The notes beneath the pieces are model-generated. The model did no database searches and was not told the origin of the DNA. It saw nothing but the letters and a program-made list of their open reading frames with translations. DNA of 64,000 nucleotides from Rhodocyclaceae bacterium. GTDB taxonomy: Bacteria; Pseudomonadota; Gammaproteobacteria; Burkholderiales; Rhodocyclaceae. Shown one piece after another: positions 42,904 to 52,855 of the stretch. The stretch covers positions 31,983 through 95,982 of the forward strand of contig JAEUNM010000136.1 of the NCBI GenBank assembly GCA_016791105.1, read 5' to 3'. The stretch's first letter is position 1, and every line of letters starts with the position of its first letter. Made by a program: the position numbers and the translations under genes.

Positions 42904-45528
42904 ATGGCGACGAAACAAGCAAATTTTCTGGGCCGCGTGCCGGCCCTGTCGCGCTTGGGCATACGTGCCAAGCTCATCCTGCTGTTCGTGCTGATCAAAG
43001 TGGTGCCGCTGGTGCTGCTGGCGATCGTGGCCTGGGAAGGCATAGGCGAATTGGGCCGCAGCCTTTCATCGCGCGCCAACGAAATGGCTTCCGAGTCGCG
43101 CGACACCCTGAACAGCCTGGGCACGGTCGTCATCAAGGAATCCGAGCGTGCGCTGGACCTGAAGGCGCGCGAATCGATAGAACGGCTCACCACCGACACC
43201 GCGCGCGCCGTGGCGTCATTTCTATACGAGCGCGACGCCGACATCCGCTTCGCGGCGGCCCTGCAACCCGGCGAATCCACTTACCGCGCCTTGCTGGCCA
43301 GCCGCACGCGGCGCCTCATCGAACCCGGCACGAATTGGGACTTGGCAGCCGATGGCAAAAAGTGGCTACCCCAAGCGACGGCGGAAGGCGGCGAAGAAGG
43401 GGTAGAGCCTGCCAACCCGGAAAACCGGCAGGACTTCAATTACCGCGCGCCGGACGCCAGCCTGCGTGGTACGGACGCACCGCTTTATCACGAAATTACT
43501 TTCATCGGCCTGGACGGACAGGAAAAACTGAAGGTCGAAGCGACCAATCTGCTGGCGCCCGAATTGCGCGATGTCACGCGGCGTGAGAACACCTATGCGC
43601 GTGCGGAAAGCTACTGGCCGGAAGTCAAGAAGCTCAAGCCCGGCGAAATATACGTATCCGATGTGATCGGCCCCTATGTCGGATCGCACGTGATCGGCAC
43701 CTTCACGCCGGACAAGGCGAAAAAGGCCGGCGTGGCTTTCGAGCCGAAAAGCGAAGCCTATGCCGGGGTAGAAAACCCGCTCGGCCGCAAATTCCGCGGC
43801 ATCGTGCGCTGGGCCGCCCCGGTGGTGCAGGGTGGTCGCACCGTGGGCTACGTCACGCTGGCGCTGGACCACTCGCACATCATGAGCTTCACCGACCACA
43901 TCATGCCGACCGCAGCGCGCTATACCGCGGTGCCGGATGCCACCAGCGGCAATTACGCCTTCATGTGGGATTACCGCGACCGCAACATCGCCCATCCGCG
44001 CCACTATTCCATCGTCGGCTTCGACCCGGCGACGGGCCGCCCGGCCACGCCCTGGCTGGACCAAACCCTGTACGACAAATGGCAGGCCTCGGGCGAGCCG
44101 CTGGAACGCTTTCTGGCCGGCGTGCCGGATTTCGACGGGCAAACGCGCGAAAAGAAACCCGCCGGTCCGGTTACCAAGGCCGGCCTGCTGGGCCTGGACT
44201 GCCGCTACCTGAATTTCGCGCCGCAGTGCCAGGGCTGGAACAACCTGACCAATAAGGGCGGTTCAGGCAGTTTCGTAATTTTGTGGAGCGGCATCTGGAA
44301 ACTCACCACGGCGGCGACGATTCCGTACTTCACCGGGCCTTACGGCAATACCCCGCGCGGTTTCGGCTACGTCACGATAGGCGCCAACGTAGACGAATTC
44401 CACAAGGCGGCGACGGAAACCCGGCAAAATCTCGACGCACGCATCGCCTCGTTTTCCCAACATCTGGACCAGGCACAGGACGAAATGTCGGCGCTCATCG
44501 TGGGTGCCATGAGCAGTACGGCATCCAAGTTGACCGTATCCACCGTCGTCATGGTGGCCGTGGTGGTGGCGATCGCGATCTGGCTGGCATCGCTATTGTC
44601 GGGCCGCATCACGGCCATATCGGCCGGCTTGCGGCGCATACGCGAAGGCGAGTTGTCCCATCGCTTCGAGCGCACCAGCGATGACGAATTGGGCCAGTTG
44701 TCGGATTCGCTCAACCGCATGACCCAATCCGTGGAAGAAAGCTTCCAGCGCCTGGAAGACGCGCGCGTGAACGCGGAACAGGCGAACCGCATGAAAAGCG
44801 AATTTCTCGCCGCCATGAGCCACGAATTGCGCACGCCATTGAACGGCATACTCGGATTTGCCGAACTGTTGTCGCTGGAAGCCGCCAATGACGACCAGCG
44901 CGAATGGGCCGACACCATACGCAGTTCGGGCGCGCATTTGCTGGACCTGCTCAATTCGATTCTCGACCTGGCGAAAATCGAGGCCCACCACATGCAAATC
45001 CGCATCCTGCCGGAAGATCCGCGCAAGCTCATGAACGACCTGGCCGCCGTGCATCGCGGGCAGGCACAGGCCAAAGGACTGGAATTGACCGCAAGCTGTG
45101 CCGACGACGTGCCGGAGCGCTTTCACACCGACGCCATGCGGCTGCGCCAAATTCTCAATAATCTGCTCAATAACGCGGTCAAATTTACCGATGCCGGCGG
45201 CATCAGCCTGCGCCTCCAGAGTTGCGCCCGCGGCCTGCGTTTCGAGGTGGAAGACAGCGGCTGTGGCATCGCCGCGGAAGATCAGTCGCTCATATTCGAG
45301 CGCTTCCAGCAGGGCGAAAAATCTTTCGTGACGCGCAAACATGGCGGCACCGGATTGGGCCTCGCACTGGTGCGCGAACTGACCAATCTGATGGGCGGCG
45401 AGGTCGGACTGAAATCCGCGCCGGGCGCCGGCGCGACCTTCTGGGTGGAATTACCGAATGTCCCCGCCGCGCCGCCGGCCGCCCAGGAAAACGCCGCCAA
45501 CGATAAGAAAATGCTCGCCGCAGCCTGA
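42904..45528 (+). CDS. Membrane sensor histidine kinase with large periplasmic domain
   Basis: The protein (874 residues from ATG 42904; 891 from ATG 42853, which also has a weak ribosome site) has TM1 near residues 22-42, a coiled coil, a large periplasmic sensor of about 500 residues with two PDC-like parts (YHEITFIGLDGQEKLKVE, VQGGRTVGYVTLALDHSHI), TM2 (VVMVAVVVAIAIWLASLL), HAMP (SAGLRRIREGELSHRFE), HisKA (FLAAMSHELRTPLNGILGF) and HATPase_c (LNNLLNNAVKF, DSGCGI, GTGLGLALVREL). It has no receiver domain and no adjacent response regulator. The signal is unknown. Confidence 0.85.
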   Translation: MATKQANFLGRVPALSRLGIRAKLILLFVLIKVVPLVLLAIVAWEGIGELGRSLSSRANEMASESRDTLNSLGTVVIKESERALDLKARESIERLTTDTARAVASFLYERDADIRFAAALQPGESTYRALLASRTRRLIEPGTNWDLAADGKKWLPQATAEGGEEGVEPANPENRQDFNYRAPDASLRGTDAPLYHEITFIGLDGQEKLKVEATNLLAPELRDVTRRENTYARAESYWPEVKKLKPGEIYVSDVIGPYVGSHVIGTFTPDKAKKAGVAFEPKSEAYAGVENPLGRKFRGIVRWAAPVVQGGRTVGYVTLALDHSHIMSFTDHIMPTAARYTAVPDATSGNYAFMWDYRDRNIAHPRHYSIVGFDPATGRPATPWLDQTLYDKWQASGEPLERFLAGVPDFDGQTREKKPAGPVTKAGLLGLDCRYLNFAPQCQGWNNLTNKGGSGSFVILWSGIWKLTTAATIPYFTGPYGNTPRGFGYVTIGANVDEFHKAATETRQNLDARIASFSQHLDQAQDEMSALIVGAMSSTASKLTVSTVVMVAVVVAIAIWLASLLSGRITAISAGLRRIREGELSHRFERTSDDELGQLSDSLNRMTQSVEESFQRLEDARVNAEQANRMKSEFLAAMSHELRTPLNGILGFAELLSLEAANDDQREWADTIRSSGAHLLDLLNSILDLAKIEAHHMQIRILPEDPRKLMNDLAAVHRGQAQAKGLELTASCADDVPERFHTDAMRLRQILNNLLNNAVKFTDAGGISLRLQSCARGLRFEVEDSGCGIAAEDQSLIFERFQQGEKSFVTRKHGGTGLGLALVRELTNLMGGEVGLKSAPGAGATFWVELPNVPAAPPAAQENAANDKKMLAAA

Positions 45529-45720
45529 GCCGATTGCCCTCAACCAAGGTTGCCCCGCGCTGCCGGAAAAGCTGGCGCATCGATGCGTCTGACCTGCTGC
45601 CAGTGCGCCGAATCCACGCCAGGCGAATTACGCGCCAAGGCGCTTACAATGCCGGCAAGCCTTACGCGGTAACTCCTTTTGGCCAATTTCGGCATATCTG
45701 TCGGCAGCAAGCGCGCCACC

Positions 45721-46170
45721 GTGACGCATGAATATTGCGCGCGTCTGGCGCCACGGCTGCTGGCGGCCCTGCTTTGCGCAACGGCCTGTGCGGCCCAGGC
45801 AGGGCAACAGCCTGTCGTGGCGATCTGCCATTATGTGTATGGCGGCGACGCAGGCCGCATCGTGGCCGCACCGGTATCCAATCCCTACGGTGTGGAAGCC
45901 GAGCCTATCGGCTCGTATTTCGCAATGCGCGTGGTATTCCAGAGCGCGCCGGCCGATCTGGCGAGCGTCAAAACCTATGTCTATGCCACGGCCGCCGCCG
46001 CACCGCGCATCCTGCAGCAGGCAACCTGGCCCTACCCGGCCGCCACGCGCGCGCAAGGCCCATATGGTTTCAGCGGACTGCAATTCGTCTATGAGCCAGA
46101 GCTGGAAGGCGAACTGCAATACTGGTGCGAACTGGGCGCCAATAAGCAGGCACGGCGCAAGCGGCCATGA
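45721..46170 (+). CDS. Small exported protein of unknown function
   Basis: The 149-residue product has a signal peptide (LAPRLLAALLCATACAAQAG) and two later Cys (VAICHYVY, YWCELG) that could form a disulfide. No family was recognised. GTG 45721 is used; TTG 45679 gives a longer frame but neither has a good ribosome site. The stop overlaps the capA-like start as ATGA, so the two are probably co-translated. Confidence 0.55.
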   Translation: MTHEYCARLAPRLLAALLCATACAAQAGQQPVVAICHYVYGGDAGRIVAAPVSNPYGVEAEPIGSYFAMRVVFQSAPADLASVKTYVYATAAAAPRILQQATWPYPAATRAQGPYGFSGLQFVYEPELEGELQYWCELGANKQARRKRP

Positions 46171-47126
46171 AGTTCGCCTTGCTGCTCATTGCCGCCACCT
46201 GTTGCATGCCGCTGCGTGCACAAACGCTCACACTGGCATTTGCCGGCGACATCATGCTGGACGAAGGCGTCGGGCAACTGATCGCTGCCGGCGGCGACCC
46301 GCTCGCGCATTTTGCGGCGGTGCTGCAAGGCGCGGACTATCGCATCGGTAACCTGGAGTGCCCCATCGCGCGCAGCGGCACCGCCATCGAAAACAAAATC
46401 TATACCTTCCGCGCCGACCCGCGCGTACTGGAAACACTGCGCGGGCGCTTCGACGCGCTGGCGGTGGCCAACAATCACAGCGGCGACTATGGCAAGGATG
46501 CCTTCGTCGAAACCCTGCAACACCTGAACGCGGCCGGCATCGCGAGCTTTGGCGGTGGAGCCGATTTGCGCGCCGCGCATGCGCCCTTGTGGATCGCCAG
46601 GAACGGCCTGCGCGTGGCCGTGCTGGGCTATGACGAATACAAACCGCGCAGTTTCGAAGCCGGCGCGCGCCATCCCGGCGTGGCCTGGAGCGAAGATAGT
46701 CAGGTAGTGCAGGACATACGCGATGCGCGCCGGGCCGGCGCCGACGTGGTCATCACTTTCATGCACTGGGGCTGGGAACGCGAGCCCGAACCCAGCGCGC
46801 GCCAGCGCGAACTGGCGCGCCGCATGATAGACGCCGGTGCCGCCGCCGTGGTGGGCGGGCACCCGCACGTCACCCAGGGCGCGGAACATTACCGCGGCCG
46901 GCCCATCATTTACAGCCTGGGCAATTTCGTGTTCGACGGTTTTCGCGATGCGCCCGGACGGCGCGGCTGGCTGCTGCGCCTGACGCTGAACCGGCGCGGC
47001 GTGGCGCACTGGGACACGCTGGCGGCCCAGATCGACGAACAAGGCTCGCCCCACCCCCTGCCGGCCGAACCTACCCCGTGCGGGCGAGCCGGCGAGCCGG
47101 CGCCGCGCCTGTGCAGCGCGCCCTGA
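46167..47126 (+). CDS. CapA-family (PGA_cap) metallophosphatase-fold protein
   Basis: The 319-residue exported protein has a signal peptide (FALLLIAATCCMPLRA) followed by TLTLAFAGDIMLDEGVG, the CapA metal-binding start, NLECPI, VANNHSGDYG, FMHWGWEREP and VGGHPHVTQGAEHYRGRPIIYSLGNFVFD. These are the Asp/Asn/His ligands of calcineurin-like CapA proteins, linked in some bacteria to poly-gamma-glutamate; here no other capB/C genes occur. It is coupled to the preceding small exported protein. Confidence 0.85.
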   Translation: MKFALLLIAATCCMPLRAQTLTLAFAGDIMLDEGVGQLIAAGGDPLAHFAAVLQGADYRIGNLECPIARSGTAIENKIYTFRADPRVLETLRGRFDALAVANNHSGDYGKDAFVETLQHLNAAGIASFGGGADLRAAHAPLWIARNGLRVAVLGYDEYKPRSFEAGARHPGVAWSEDSQVVQDIRDARRAGADVVITFMHWGWEREPEPSARQRELARRMIDAGAAAVVGGHPHVTQGAEHYRGRPIIYSLGNFVFDGFRDAPGRRGWLLRLTLNRRGVAHWDTLAAQIDEQGSPHPLPAEPTPCGRAGEPAPRLCSAP

Positions 47127-47256
47127 GGTCGCCGGCCGCAATACGGCAGCGCGCACAATGCCACGCCGCGCGCGCAGCGTTTCGCGCCCGAGCGCGCATC
47201 TTGCGTTAGGCTGTCGACCCGCTTTCAGCCGTTCAACCCGCCGGAAAGGAATCCAC

Positions 47257-48207
47257 ATGCCACGCCCCTTGCTGCGCATCATCGCGCTGCTGCTCCATGC
47301 GATCTGCATCGCCTCTTGCCTGCCCGCCGCGGCCGCAGTTCTGAACGTGGAATTCAATTTCACGCCTTATACGGGCGATGCCGCCAAGTCCGACCAGCTT
47401 GAATCTGTGCCCGGTAAAGCCACGATATACGTGAACAACCTGCCGTTTGCCGAACAGGAAATCCAGAAGCAAAGCATATTGGTCATGTTCGACGACAGGC
47501 AGATTTCCCCGGCGGTGTGGATTACCGGCAGCGGGCTGGGCGGCGCCTTGCGCAAGGGCAAAAACCGGCTGCGCATAGAATTCGAGCCGACTGATCCGAA
47601 ACTTGCCTATCGCGCACATTTGCGCTGGTCATCCGTCACCGACCAGGTGACGCGCACTGAAAACGGCCCCGGGCGCGGCTCCGAAACCAATATGGCGGAC
47701 CAGGGCAAGGAGGACAAGCCGGCCAAAGGGCGCGTGGTGCTGGAGCGCGAATTCATGGCGGACTTCGCCACCGAGCGGCCCTGGCACAAATACCCGCCCG
47801 TCACGCAACTGAGCGACGCCGATCGCCAGACTCTGATGCAAATGGTGAGTGAGCGCGCGGCCAGTTTCAAACCGGATTTTTCCGCTGTGTACAGCCAGTT
47901 GGCCGGCGTGGAAAACCTGCGCGTGGACGAGGTGAAAAAGCTCAAATGCCTGGATAAAGCCTATGCCGCCGGTGTGCGCATCAAGGTGGCTGCGGCCGAC
48001 CAGGTGGATATCGTCGTCACCGGCAACCCGGAAGTGGTGGTGCAGGCCAAAACCGGCCAATTGTTCGGCCCGACCGACCCGCGCTCGTTCGAGCGCATCA
48101 AGGACAGCAAGGTACAAATGTGCGCCGGCTTTACGCTGGCTGCGCTTTACCCGCAACGCATGCTGGTGGTGCGCACTCCGGCCGGCAAATGGGAAGTGGT
48201 GCGCTGA
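47257..48207 (+). CDS. Exported protein of unknown function
   Basis: The 316-residue product has a signal peptide (LLRIIALLLHAICIASCLPAAAA) and a beta-rich N-terminal domain (VLNVEFNFTPYTGDAA, KATIYVNNLPFAEQEIQ, GGALRKGKNRLRIEFEPTD) suggesting an immunoglobulin-like or carbohydrate-binding-like sandwich. A charged middle segment has ERPWHKYPPVTQLS. Two Cys (KKLKCLDK, QMCAGFTL) may pair. AAGGA six bases before the ATG gives the start. No family recognised. It is convergent with the protease gene through the terminator at 48211. Confidence 0.6.
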   Translation: MPRPLLRIIALLLHAICIASCLPAAAAVLNVEFNFTPYTGDAAKSDQLESVPGKATIYVNNLPFAEQEIQKQSILVMFDDRQISPAVWITGSGLGGALRKGKNRLRIEFEPTDPKLAYRAHLRWSSVTDQVTRTENGPGRGSETNMADQGKEDKPAKGRVVLEREFMADFATERPWHKYPPVTQLSDADRQTLMQMVSERAASFKPDFSAVYSQLAGVENLRVDEVKKLKCLDKAYAAGVRIKVAAADQVDIVVTGNPEVVVQAKTGQLFGPTDPRSFERIKDSKVQMCAGFTLAALYPQRMLVVRTPAGKWEVVR

Positions 48208-48210
48208 CGC

Positions 48211-48243
48211 AAAAAACTGCGCCACCCGGCAAGGGTGGCGCAG
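48211..48243 (-). terminator. Rho-independent terminator of the HtrA/DegQ gene
   Basis: On the minus strand an 11-bp perfect stem (CTGCGCCACCC/GGGTGGCGCAG, loop of 5) is followed by six T. It lies 16 bases after the protease stop codon. On the plus strand the same stem lacks a following T-run but could still affect the convergent gene. Confidence 0.85.
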
Positions 48244-48259
48244 CGTGGGCTGAGGTGGC

Positions 48260-49729
48260 TTAGCCCAGTTCTATCGGCACGAAAATTTTTGCGTCATTGC
48301 GCTGGATAAGAATCGCAGCGCGCTTGCCAGCTTTTGCGACCAGGCTGCGCAACTGTTCCACGCTGGAAATCTGCTCGCCGTTGAATTGCAGAATCAGGTC
48401 ACCGGGCTGTATGCCGGCCCGCGCCGCCGGTCCGGTGACCTGCTGCACCACGAGACCACCGCTCAAATCGCTATCGCGGCGTTCGTCCGGCGTAAGCGGC
48501 CGCACGGCAAGCCCCAGGCGGCCGCGTTCGCCGCTTTGCGCATCATCCGCACCGGCGAGTTTGGCGCTCGGCAATTCCCCCAAAGTAATGCTCATTTGCC
48601 GCGTCTGACGCTTGCGCCATACTTCCAGCGGCACCGAAGTACCCGGCTTCACGTCCGCCACCAGCGGCGGCAATTCGCGTTCGCGGCCGATGTCCTGGCC
48701 GTTGAACTTGAGGATTACGTCGCCCGGTTCCAGCCCCGCACGCGCGGCCGGGCTGCCTTTTTCCACGCTGCTCACCAAAGCGCCGTTGGCATTCTTGAGG
48801 CCGAAAGATTCCGCCAGGGCCTGATCCAGACGCTGTATGCCCACCCCCATCCAGCCGCGCGTCACCTTGCCGTGCGCCAGCAACTGGCTCTGCACTTTCT
48901 GCGCCACGTCTATCGGAATGGCGAAGGACAAACCTTGATAACCGCCGCTGCGGCTGAAAATTTGCGAATTGATGCCCACCACTTCGCCATTCAGATTGAT
49001 GAGCGGGCCACCCGAATTGCCCGGATTGACGGCCACGTCGGTCTGGATGAAAGGCACGTAATTGTCGTCCGGCAGCGAGCGCGACTTGGCCGACACGATG
49101 CCCGCGGTGACCGAATTTTCAAAGCCGAAAGGCGAACCTATGGCCAGCACCCATTCCCCCACGCGTGTGCGCGCCGGATCACCCAGGCTCACGGTAGGCA
49201 GGTTTTTGGCGTCGATCTTGAGCACCGCGACGTCGGTCGCCTTATCTATGCCGACAATTTTGGCCTTGAACTCGCGCCGGTCGGTCAGTTTCACCACCAC
49301 TTCGCTGGCGTCCGCCACGACGTGCGCATTGGTGAGCACCACGCCATCCGGGCTGACGATGAAACCCGACCCCAAACCGCGCGCAGGCTGACCTTCCGGC
49401 GGCCCACCCGGCACCCGGAAGCGGCGGAAAAATTCGAAGAACGGATCGTTCGGATCCAGATTGCCGAACGGCGAAGCAGTGGATTTGGTCGAGCCCACCA
49501 CGGAAATATTCACCACCGCCGGACCGACCCGTTCGACGATGGAAGCGAAATCCGGCATCACGCGCATGGCCGGCGCGGCCGGACTGGCTGCCGCCGGGGC
49601 CGGTGCGACGGCGGGCGGCACCGCCTGCGCATGGCGGATCAAGCCGGTTTCAAATAGCCCGGCCCCCGTCCCCAGCACCGCGATGAGCGCCGTGGCCACG
49701 GCAGCACGACTGAAAATTCGACTGTTCAT
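48260..49729 (-). CDS. degQ: Periplasmic serine protease HtrA/DegQ with two PDZ domains
   Basis: The 489-residue protein has a signal region (MNSRIFSRAAVATALIAV), the trypsin-like domain with His in VVLTNAHVV, Asp in KATDVAVLKI and Ser in NPGNSGGPLIN, then two PDZ domains (KGSPAARAGLEPGDVILKFNG and GPAARAGIQPGDLILQFNG). AAGGAG before ATG 49729 sets the start. It degrades misfolded envelope proteins. The symbol degQ reflects the closest layout; mucD or degP would be equally used. It borders the mobile element. Confidence 0.9.
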   Translation of the reverse strand: MNSRIFSRAAVATALIAVLGTGAGLFETGLIRHAQAVPPAVAPAPAAASPAAPAMRVMPDFASIVERVGPAVVNISVVGSTKSTASPFGNLDPNDPFFEFFRRFRVPGGPPEGQPARGLGSGFIVSPDGVVLTNAHVVADASEVVVKLTDRREFKAKIVGIDKATDVAVLKIDAKNLPTVSLGDPARTRVGEWVLAIGSPFGFENSVTAGIVSAKSRSLPDDNYVPFIQTDVAVNPGNSGGPLINLNGEVVGINSQIFSRSGGYQGLSFAIPIDVAQKVQSQLLAHGKVTRGWMGVGIQRLDQALAESFGLKNANGALVSSVEKGSPAARAGLEPGDVILKFNGQDIGRERELPPLVADVKPGTSVPLEVWRKRQTRQMSITLGELPSAKLAGADDAQSGERGRLGLAVRPLTPDERRDSDLSGGLVVQQVTGPAARAGIQPGDLILQFNGEQISSVEQLRSLVAKAGKRAAILIQRNDAKIFVPIELG

Positions 49730-50099
49730 GAAGTTCTCCTTGCAGTTCGGGCAACACGCCCTTGTATCCACGTGGCCCCAAGCATAGGGCAGAGAAACTT
49801 AATTCGGCCTTAAGGAACCGGCGGAGGGAAAACGCAGGATTCCGACCCTCAAAGAAGCACTGGGTTGGCTGTTGCGGCGCAGCAAAACCGAGGATGAGAA
49901 TGTACCCGTGTCGCAAGGAGCGACACGTGAACCGACGCAAAAATGGAAATCCTGCGGCACTGGGTCAGTGCCGCAGCGCCCTTTCACGCGCCACAGACGG
50001 GGCGCGAAGCCAGCCGGATGTGGCTGCGGCGCAACACTGGACGGGGTGGCCGACGGCGAACCAGTACGACGCCCGCCAAAAACCAGCGTCGAGGCAATC
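49730..50099. other. 370-base junction between degQ and the conjugative element
   Basis: No gene is supported here. It contains the degQ upstream sequence and two perfect hairpins: CGTGTCGC-AAGGA-GCGACACG (49907-49927) and CTGCGGCACTG-GGT-CAGTGCCGCAG (49952-49976). In this class of element parA lies near one end, so the chromosomal junction should be in or near this stretch. No tRNA gene or obvious direct repeat was found to mark it. Confidence 0.45.
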
Positions 50100-50984
50100 G
50101 TGATCAAGATCGCGGTGGTGGCGACCAAGGGCGGCGTGTGCAAAACCACGACCTGCGCGAACCTGGGCGGCCTGCTGGCCGACATGGGCTTCCGCGTGCT
50201 GCTGGTCGACGCTGACGTCCAGCCCACCCTGTCGCGGTTTTTCCGCATCCGGAAGCGCGCAGAACTATCGCTGACGGCGGTGTTGCGGCGCGGGTTCGTG
50301 ACCGAGGAAAACATATCCAAGGTCGAAATTCCCGGCATCGACACGCTCGACATGATCTGCTCCGACGCTCCGGACGGAGAGGTGCAGCACTGGCTGTCGA
50401 CGCGACTGGACCGCGGGCGGCGCATGGCGGTGGCCTTACGCTCGGTCGAGGTCACCGAGAACTACGACTACGTGATCGTCGACACCCAGGGCGCCAAGGG
50501 CCCGCTGCAGGATGCCGCAGCGCTTGCCGCCGACATCCTGCTGAGCCCGATCGCGCCGGATACGCTGTCGACGCGCGAATTCCTCGAGGGAACGCTGGAG
50601 TTCTACCGCAACCTGGAAACCGCGGACATGGCGTTGGGCCAGATGAAAGCCTTCATCTGCCGGCAGGAGCGCACCACCGATTCGCGCACCATCGCAGGCT
50701 TTGTGCGCGAGAACTTCTCCCGCTTTTCCGGACGCGTGGACCTGCTGCAGACCGTCGTTCCCTACGCGGTTGCCTACAAGGAGGCAGTTACCAAAAAACT
50801 TCCGGTGCACATGACCGACTTCCGGCGCAAGGGGGCCGGCCCATGCGCCTACGAAACCATGCTGGCGCTGGCCTACGAACTGCTGCCCGACCTGGCCCAC
50901 AACCAGGTGCGACCGGCAAGCCTGCCGGCGGATGCCGAAGTGCCCGCGGCATCCGGCCCTGCCATCGTCCGGGCAGGAGGGTAG
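50100..50984 (+). CDS. parA: ParA-family ATPase of a PFGI-1/SPI-7-type conjugative element
   Basis: The 294-residue protein begins IKIAVVATKGGVCKTTT, a deviant Walker A with Cys replacing the usual Gly before the second Lys, then LLVDADVQPTLSRFF and DYVIVDTQGAKGPL (Walker B-like) of ParA/Soj ATPases. In PFGI-1-type elements parA promotes maintenance of the excised circle. The start is GTG 50100; the longer open frame upstream is Arg/Pro-rich and crosses both hairpins. It lies 5 bases before the ParB-like gene. Confidence 0.85.
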   Translation: MIKIAVVATKGGVCKTTTCANLGGLLADMGFRVLLVDADVQPTLSRFFRIRKRAELSLTAVLRRGFVTEENISKVEIPGIDTLDMICSDAPDGEVQHWLSTRLDRGRRMAVALRSVEVTENYDYVIVDTQGAKGPLQDAAALAADILLSPIAPDTLSTREFLEGTLEFYRNLETADMALGQMKAFICRQERTTDSRTIAGFVRENFSRFSGRVDLLQTVVPYAVAYKEAVTKKLPVHMTDFRRKGAGPCAYETMLALAYELLPDLAHNQVRPASLPADAEVPAASGPAIVRAGG

Positions 50985-50989
50985 CGGCC

Positions 50990-52756
50990 ATGGCCACCGA
51001 ATCCCTCGCCCTGCAATCGCCCGGCCTGCGGCCCGCGCCGGCGGCCGACTACGTCGAAGCCTTGAAGCGCAAGCGCGGCAATGGCCAAAGACTGACTCAG
51101 CGCGAACAGCAGACGCTCGCGACTTACGAAGCCCTGTTCGACGAAAGTCAGCCGGTGCCGAACAACGCGCGTGGCCTGCGCCCCGGCCAGGAAGATGACC
51201 CTGGCGCCATGGTTCGGCTCGCCCTCAATGAAGTAAAACCTTACGAACACAATCCCAGGCAGCGCGAAAACGACGAATTCCACGCCATCAAGGCCTGGCT
51301 TGCGGAAACGCGCCGCACGCTGGTATTGGCCGTGACGCGCCGCCCCGGCGAACAGATTTACACCCTCGCCGAAGGCGCCGGCACGCGCTATCGCGCAGTG
51401 CAGGAACTGTACGACGAAACCCGCGAAGAATGCTTCCGCTGGATTCTGGGCGTGTACGCGCCCTGGAAAGGCGAGGCCCAGGTGCTCATTGCGCACCTCG
51501 GCGAGAACGTACAGCGTAGTGCGCTCACCTTCTGGGATCTGGCCTCCGGCGTGGCGCGGGCAAAGCTCCAGCTCGACGCCGAACTGGGCGGCAAACCGCT
51601 CACGCTGCGTGCGTTCGAGGCGGAACTTGGCAAACGCGGACTGAAGGTGCACATGTCCACGCTGTCTGCCGCGCTGTTCGCCGCCACGCGGCTGGGCGTG
51701 CTCGGCCAGGCCGCCGCTGCCCTGACGCTCAACGATACGCGCGTCCTCCAGCCCGGCATCAATTCGCTGCTGGGTTTGTCCAAACGCCTCGGCATCAGCG
51801 ACGAGCGCGCCTGGTCGGATCTGATCGTGCCGGCGCTGGATGAATTCCGCATCCGCTACGAACAGGCGCTGGCCGATTGCGCGGACAAGGAACACCGCCC
51901 GCCGGTGCCCGCCGACGCACTGGTGTCCGCCTGTCGCGCGGCCATTTCGGCGGAAACCGGCTACCCCACCGCAGCCCTGGACAAAATGTTGCGCCTGGTC
52001 GCGGACAACCCGACCATCGCGCCGGACGATCTGCTGCGTGCGGTAAAACCTGTGCCTGCGCCGCCGGCAGCCGTGTCGGCGGAAACGGGCGGCGATGCGC
52101 GGCCCGGACAAAGCGTGCGTGCCGGCACTGAACAGCCGGCCGCCGCGCAACCTGCCGCGGCGATGTCCAGCGTTTTCCTGCCTCCACCCGCGGCGGCGCC
52201 CGCCCTGGCCACGCCGGCCGATCCCGCCCTGGAGCCAGACACGCAGGCACTTCCGGCCGGCGCAGCGGCCAGTGAACCGACGATCTCCAACATCGCCCTG
52301 AGCACGGAAAGCTGTACGGCCGCCACGGCGCTCGCGCGGACGGCCGGACTGTCGGTGATTCCCTGTCCGGCCATGCCTCTTGGCTACTGGGTGGAATTCG
52401 ACGGCAGACCGCGCGGCCAGCACGCCCAGTGCGTGTGGTGGATGCTCGCGGCGGTATCCGGCCAGTTACTGCCCGAGTGGCGTAGCACGGTACCCGCGAC
52501 CAGCGGCTGGGGCCGCATCCTCGCCACCGCGGACGAATTCGATGGTGAGGATCTGCTGGAACTGCTGCGCGAGAGCGTAGGCGTCGAGGCCAATGCCTGC
52601 GACATCTGGTCCGGACTCATCGCCAGTCCGCACGGCGCGCCGGCCCTGCAATTTTTCATCAACGCTCAACAAGCCTGGGCAGCCCGCGCAGATCGCGCGC
52701 GGCTCCTGACCCAGGCTTCGCTGCTGCGTGGCCGCGATGCGCGCCACGCCGGCTGA
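50990..52756 (+). CDS. ParB-family protein, PFGI-1 conjugative-element class
   Basis: The 588-residue protein has an N-terminal ParB-like part with VRLALNEVKPYEHNPRQRENDEFHAIKAWL, similar to the PYEHNPR region of the TIGR03764 ICE ParB class, and a helical DNA-binding middle (RSALTFWDLASGVARAKLQLD). The usual NGGNTR motif reads AEGAGTRYRA, so the CTPase-type core is divergent. The C-terminal third is Ala/Pro-rich, then a compact domain (CPAMPLGYWVEFDGRPRGQHAQCVWWML). GGAGG precedes the ATG. It acts with ParA in stability of the element. Confidence 0.8.
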   Translation: MATESLALQSPGLRPAPAADYVEALKRKRGNGQRLTQREQQTLATYEALFDESQPVPNNARGLRPGQEDDPGAMVRLALNEVKPYEHNPRQRENDEFHAIKAWLAETRRTLVLAVTRRPGEQIYTLAEGAGTRYRAVQELYDETREECFRWILGVYAPWKGEAQVLIAHLGENVQRSALTFWDLASGVARAKLQLDAELGGKPLTLRAFEAELGKRGLKVHMSTLSAALFAATRLGVLGQAAAALTLNDTRVLQPGINSLLGLSKRLGISDERAWSDLIVPALDEFRIRYEQALADCADKEHRPPVPADALVSACRAAISAETGYPTAALDKMLRLVADNPTIAPDDLLRAVKPVPAPPAAVSAETGGDARPGQSVRAGTEQPAAAQPAAAMSSVFLPPPAAAPALATPADPALEPDTQALPAGAAASEPTISNIALSTESCTAATALARTAGLSVIPCPAMPLGYWVEFDGRPRGQHAQCVWWMLAAVSGQLLPEWRSTVPATSGWGRILATADEFDGEDLLELLRESVGVEANACDIWSGLIASPHGAPALQFFINAQQAWAARADRARLLTQASLLRGRDARHAG

Positions 52757-52855
52757 GCCAGCCATGACGAGCGATCCGTCATTCGCGCGGTGCAAGCCGC
52801 TGTATTGCGCGGCCAACCGGGCCGCGCACTTCAACTGCCTTTGGGGAGGCTTCAG

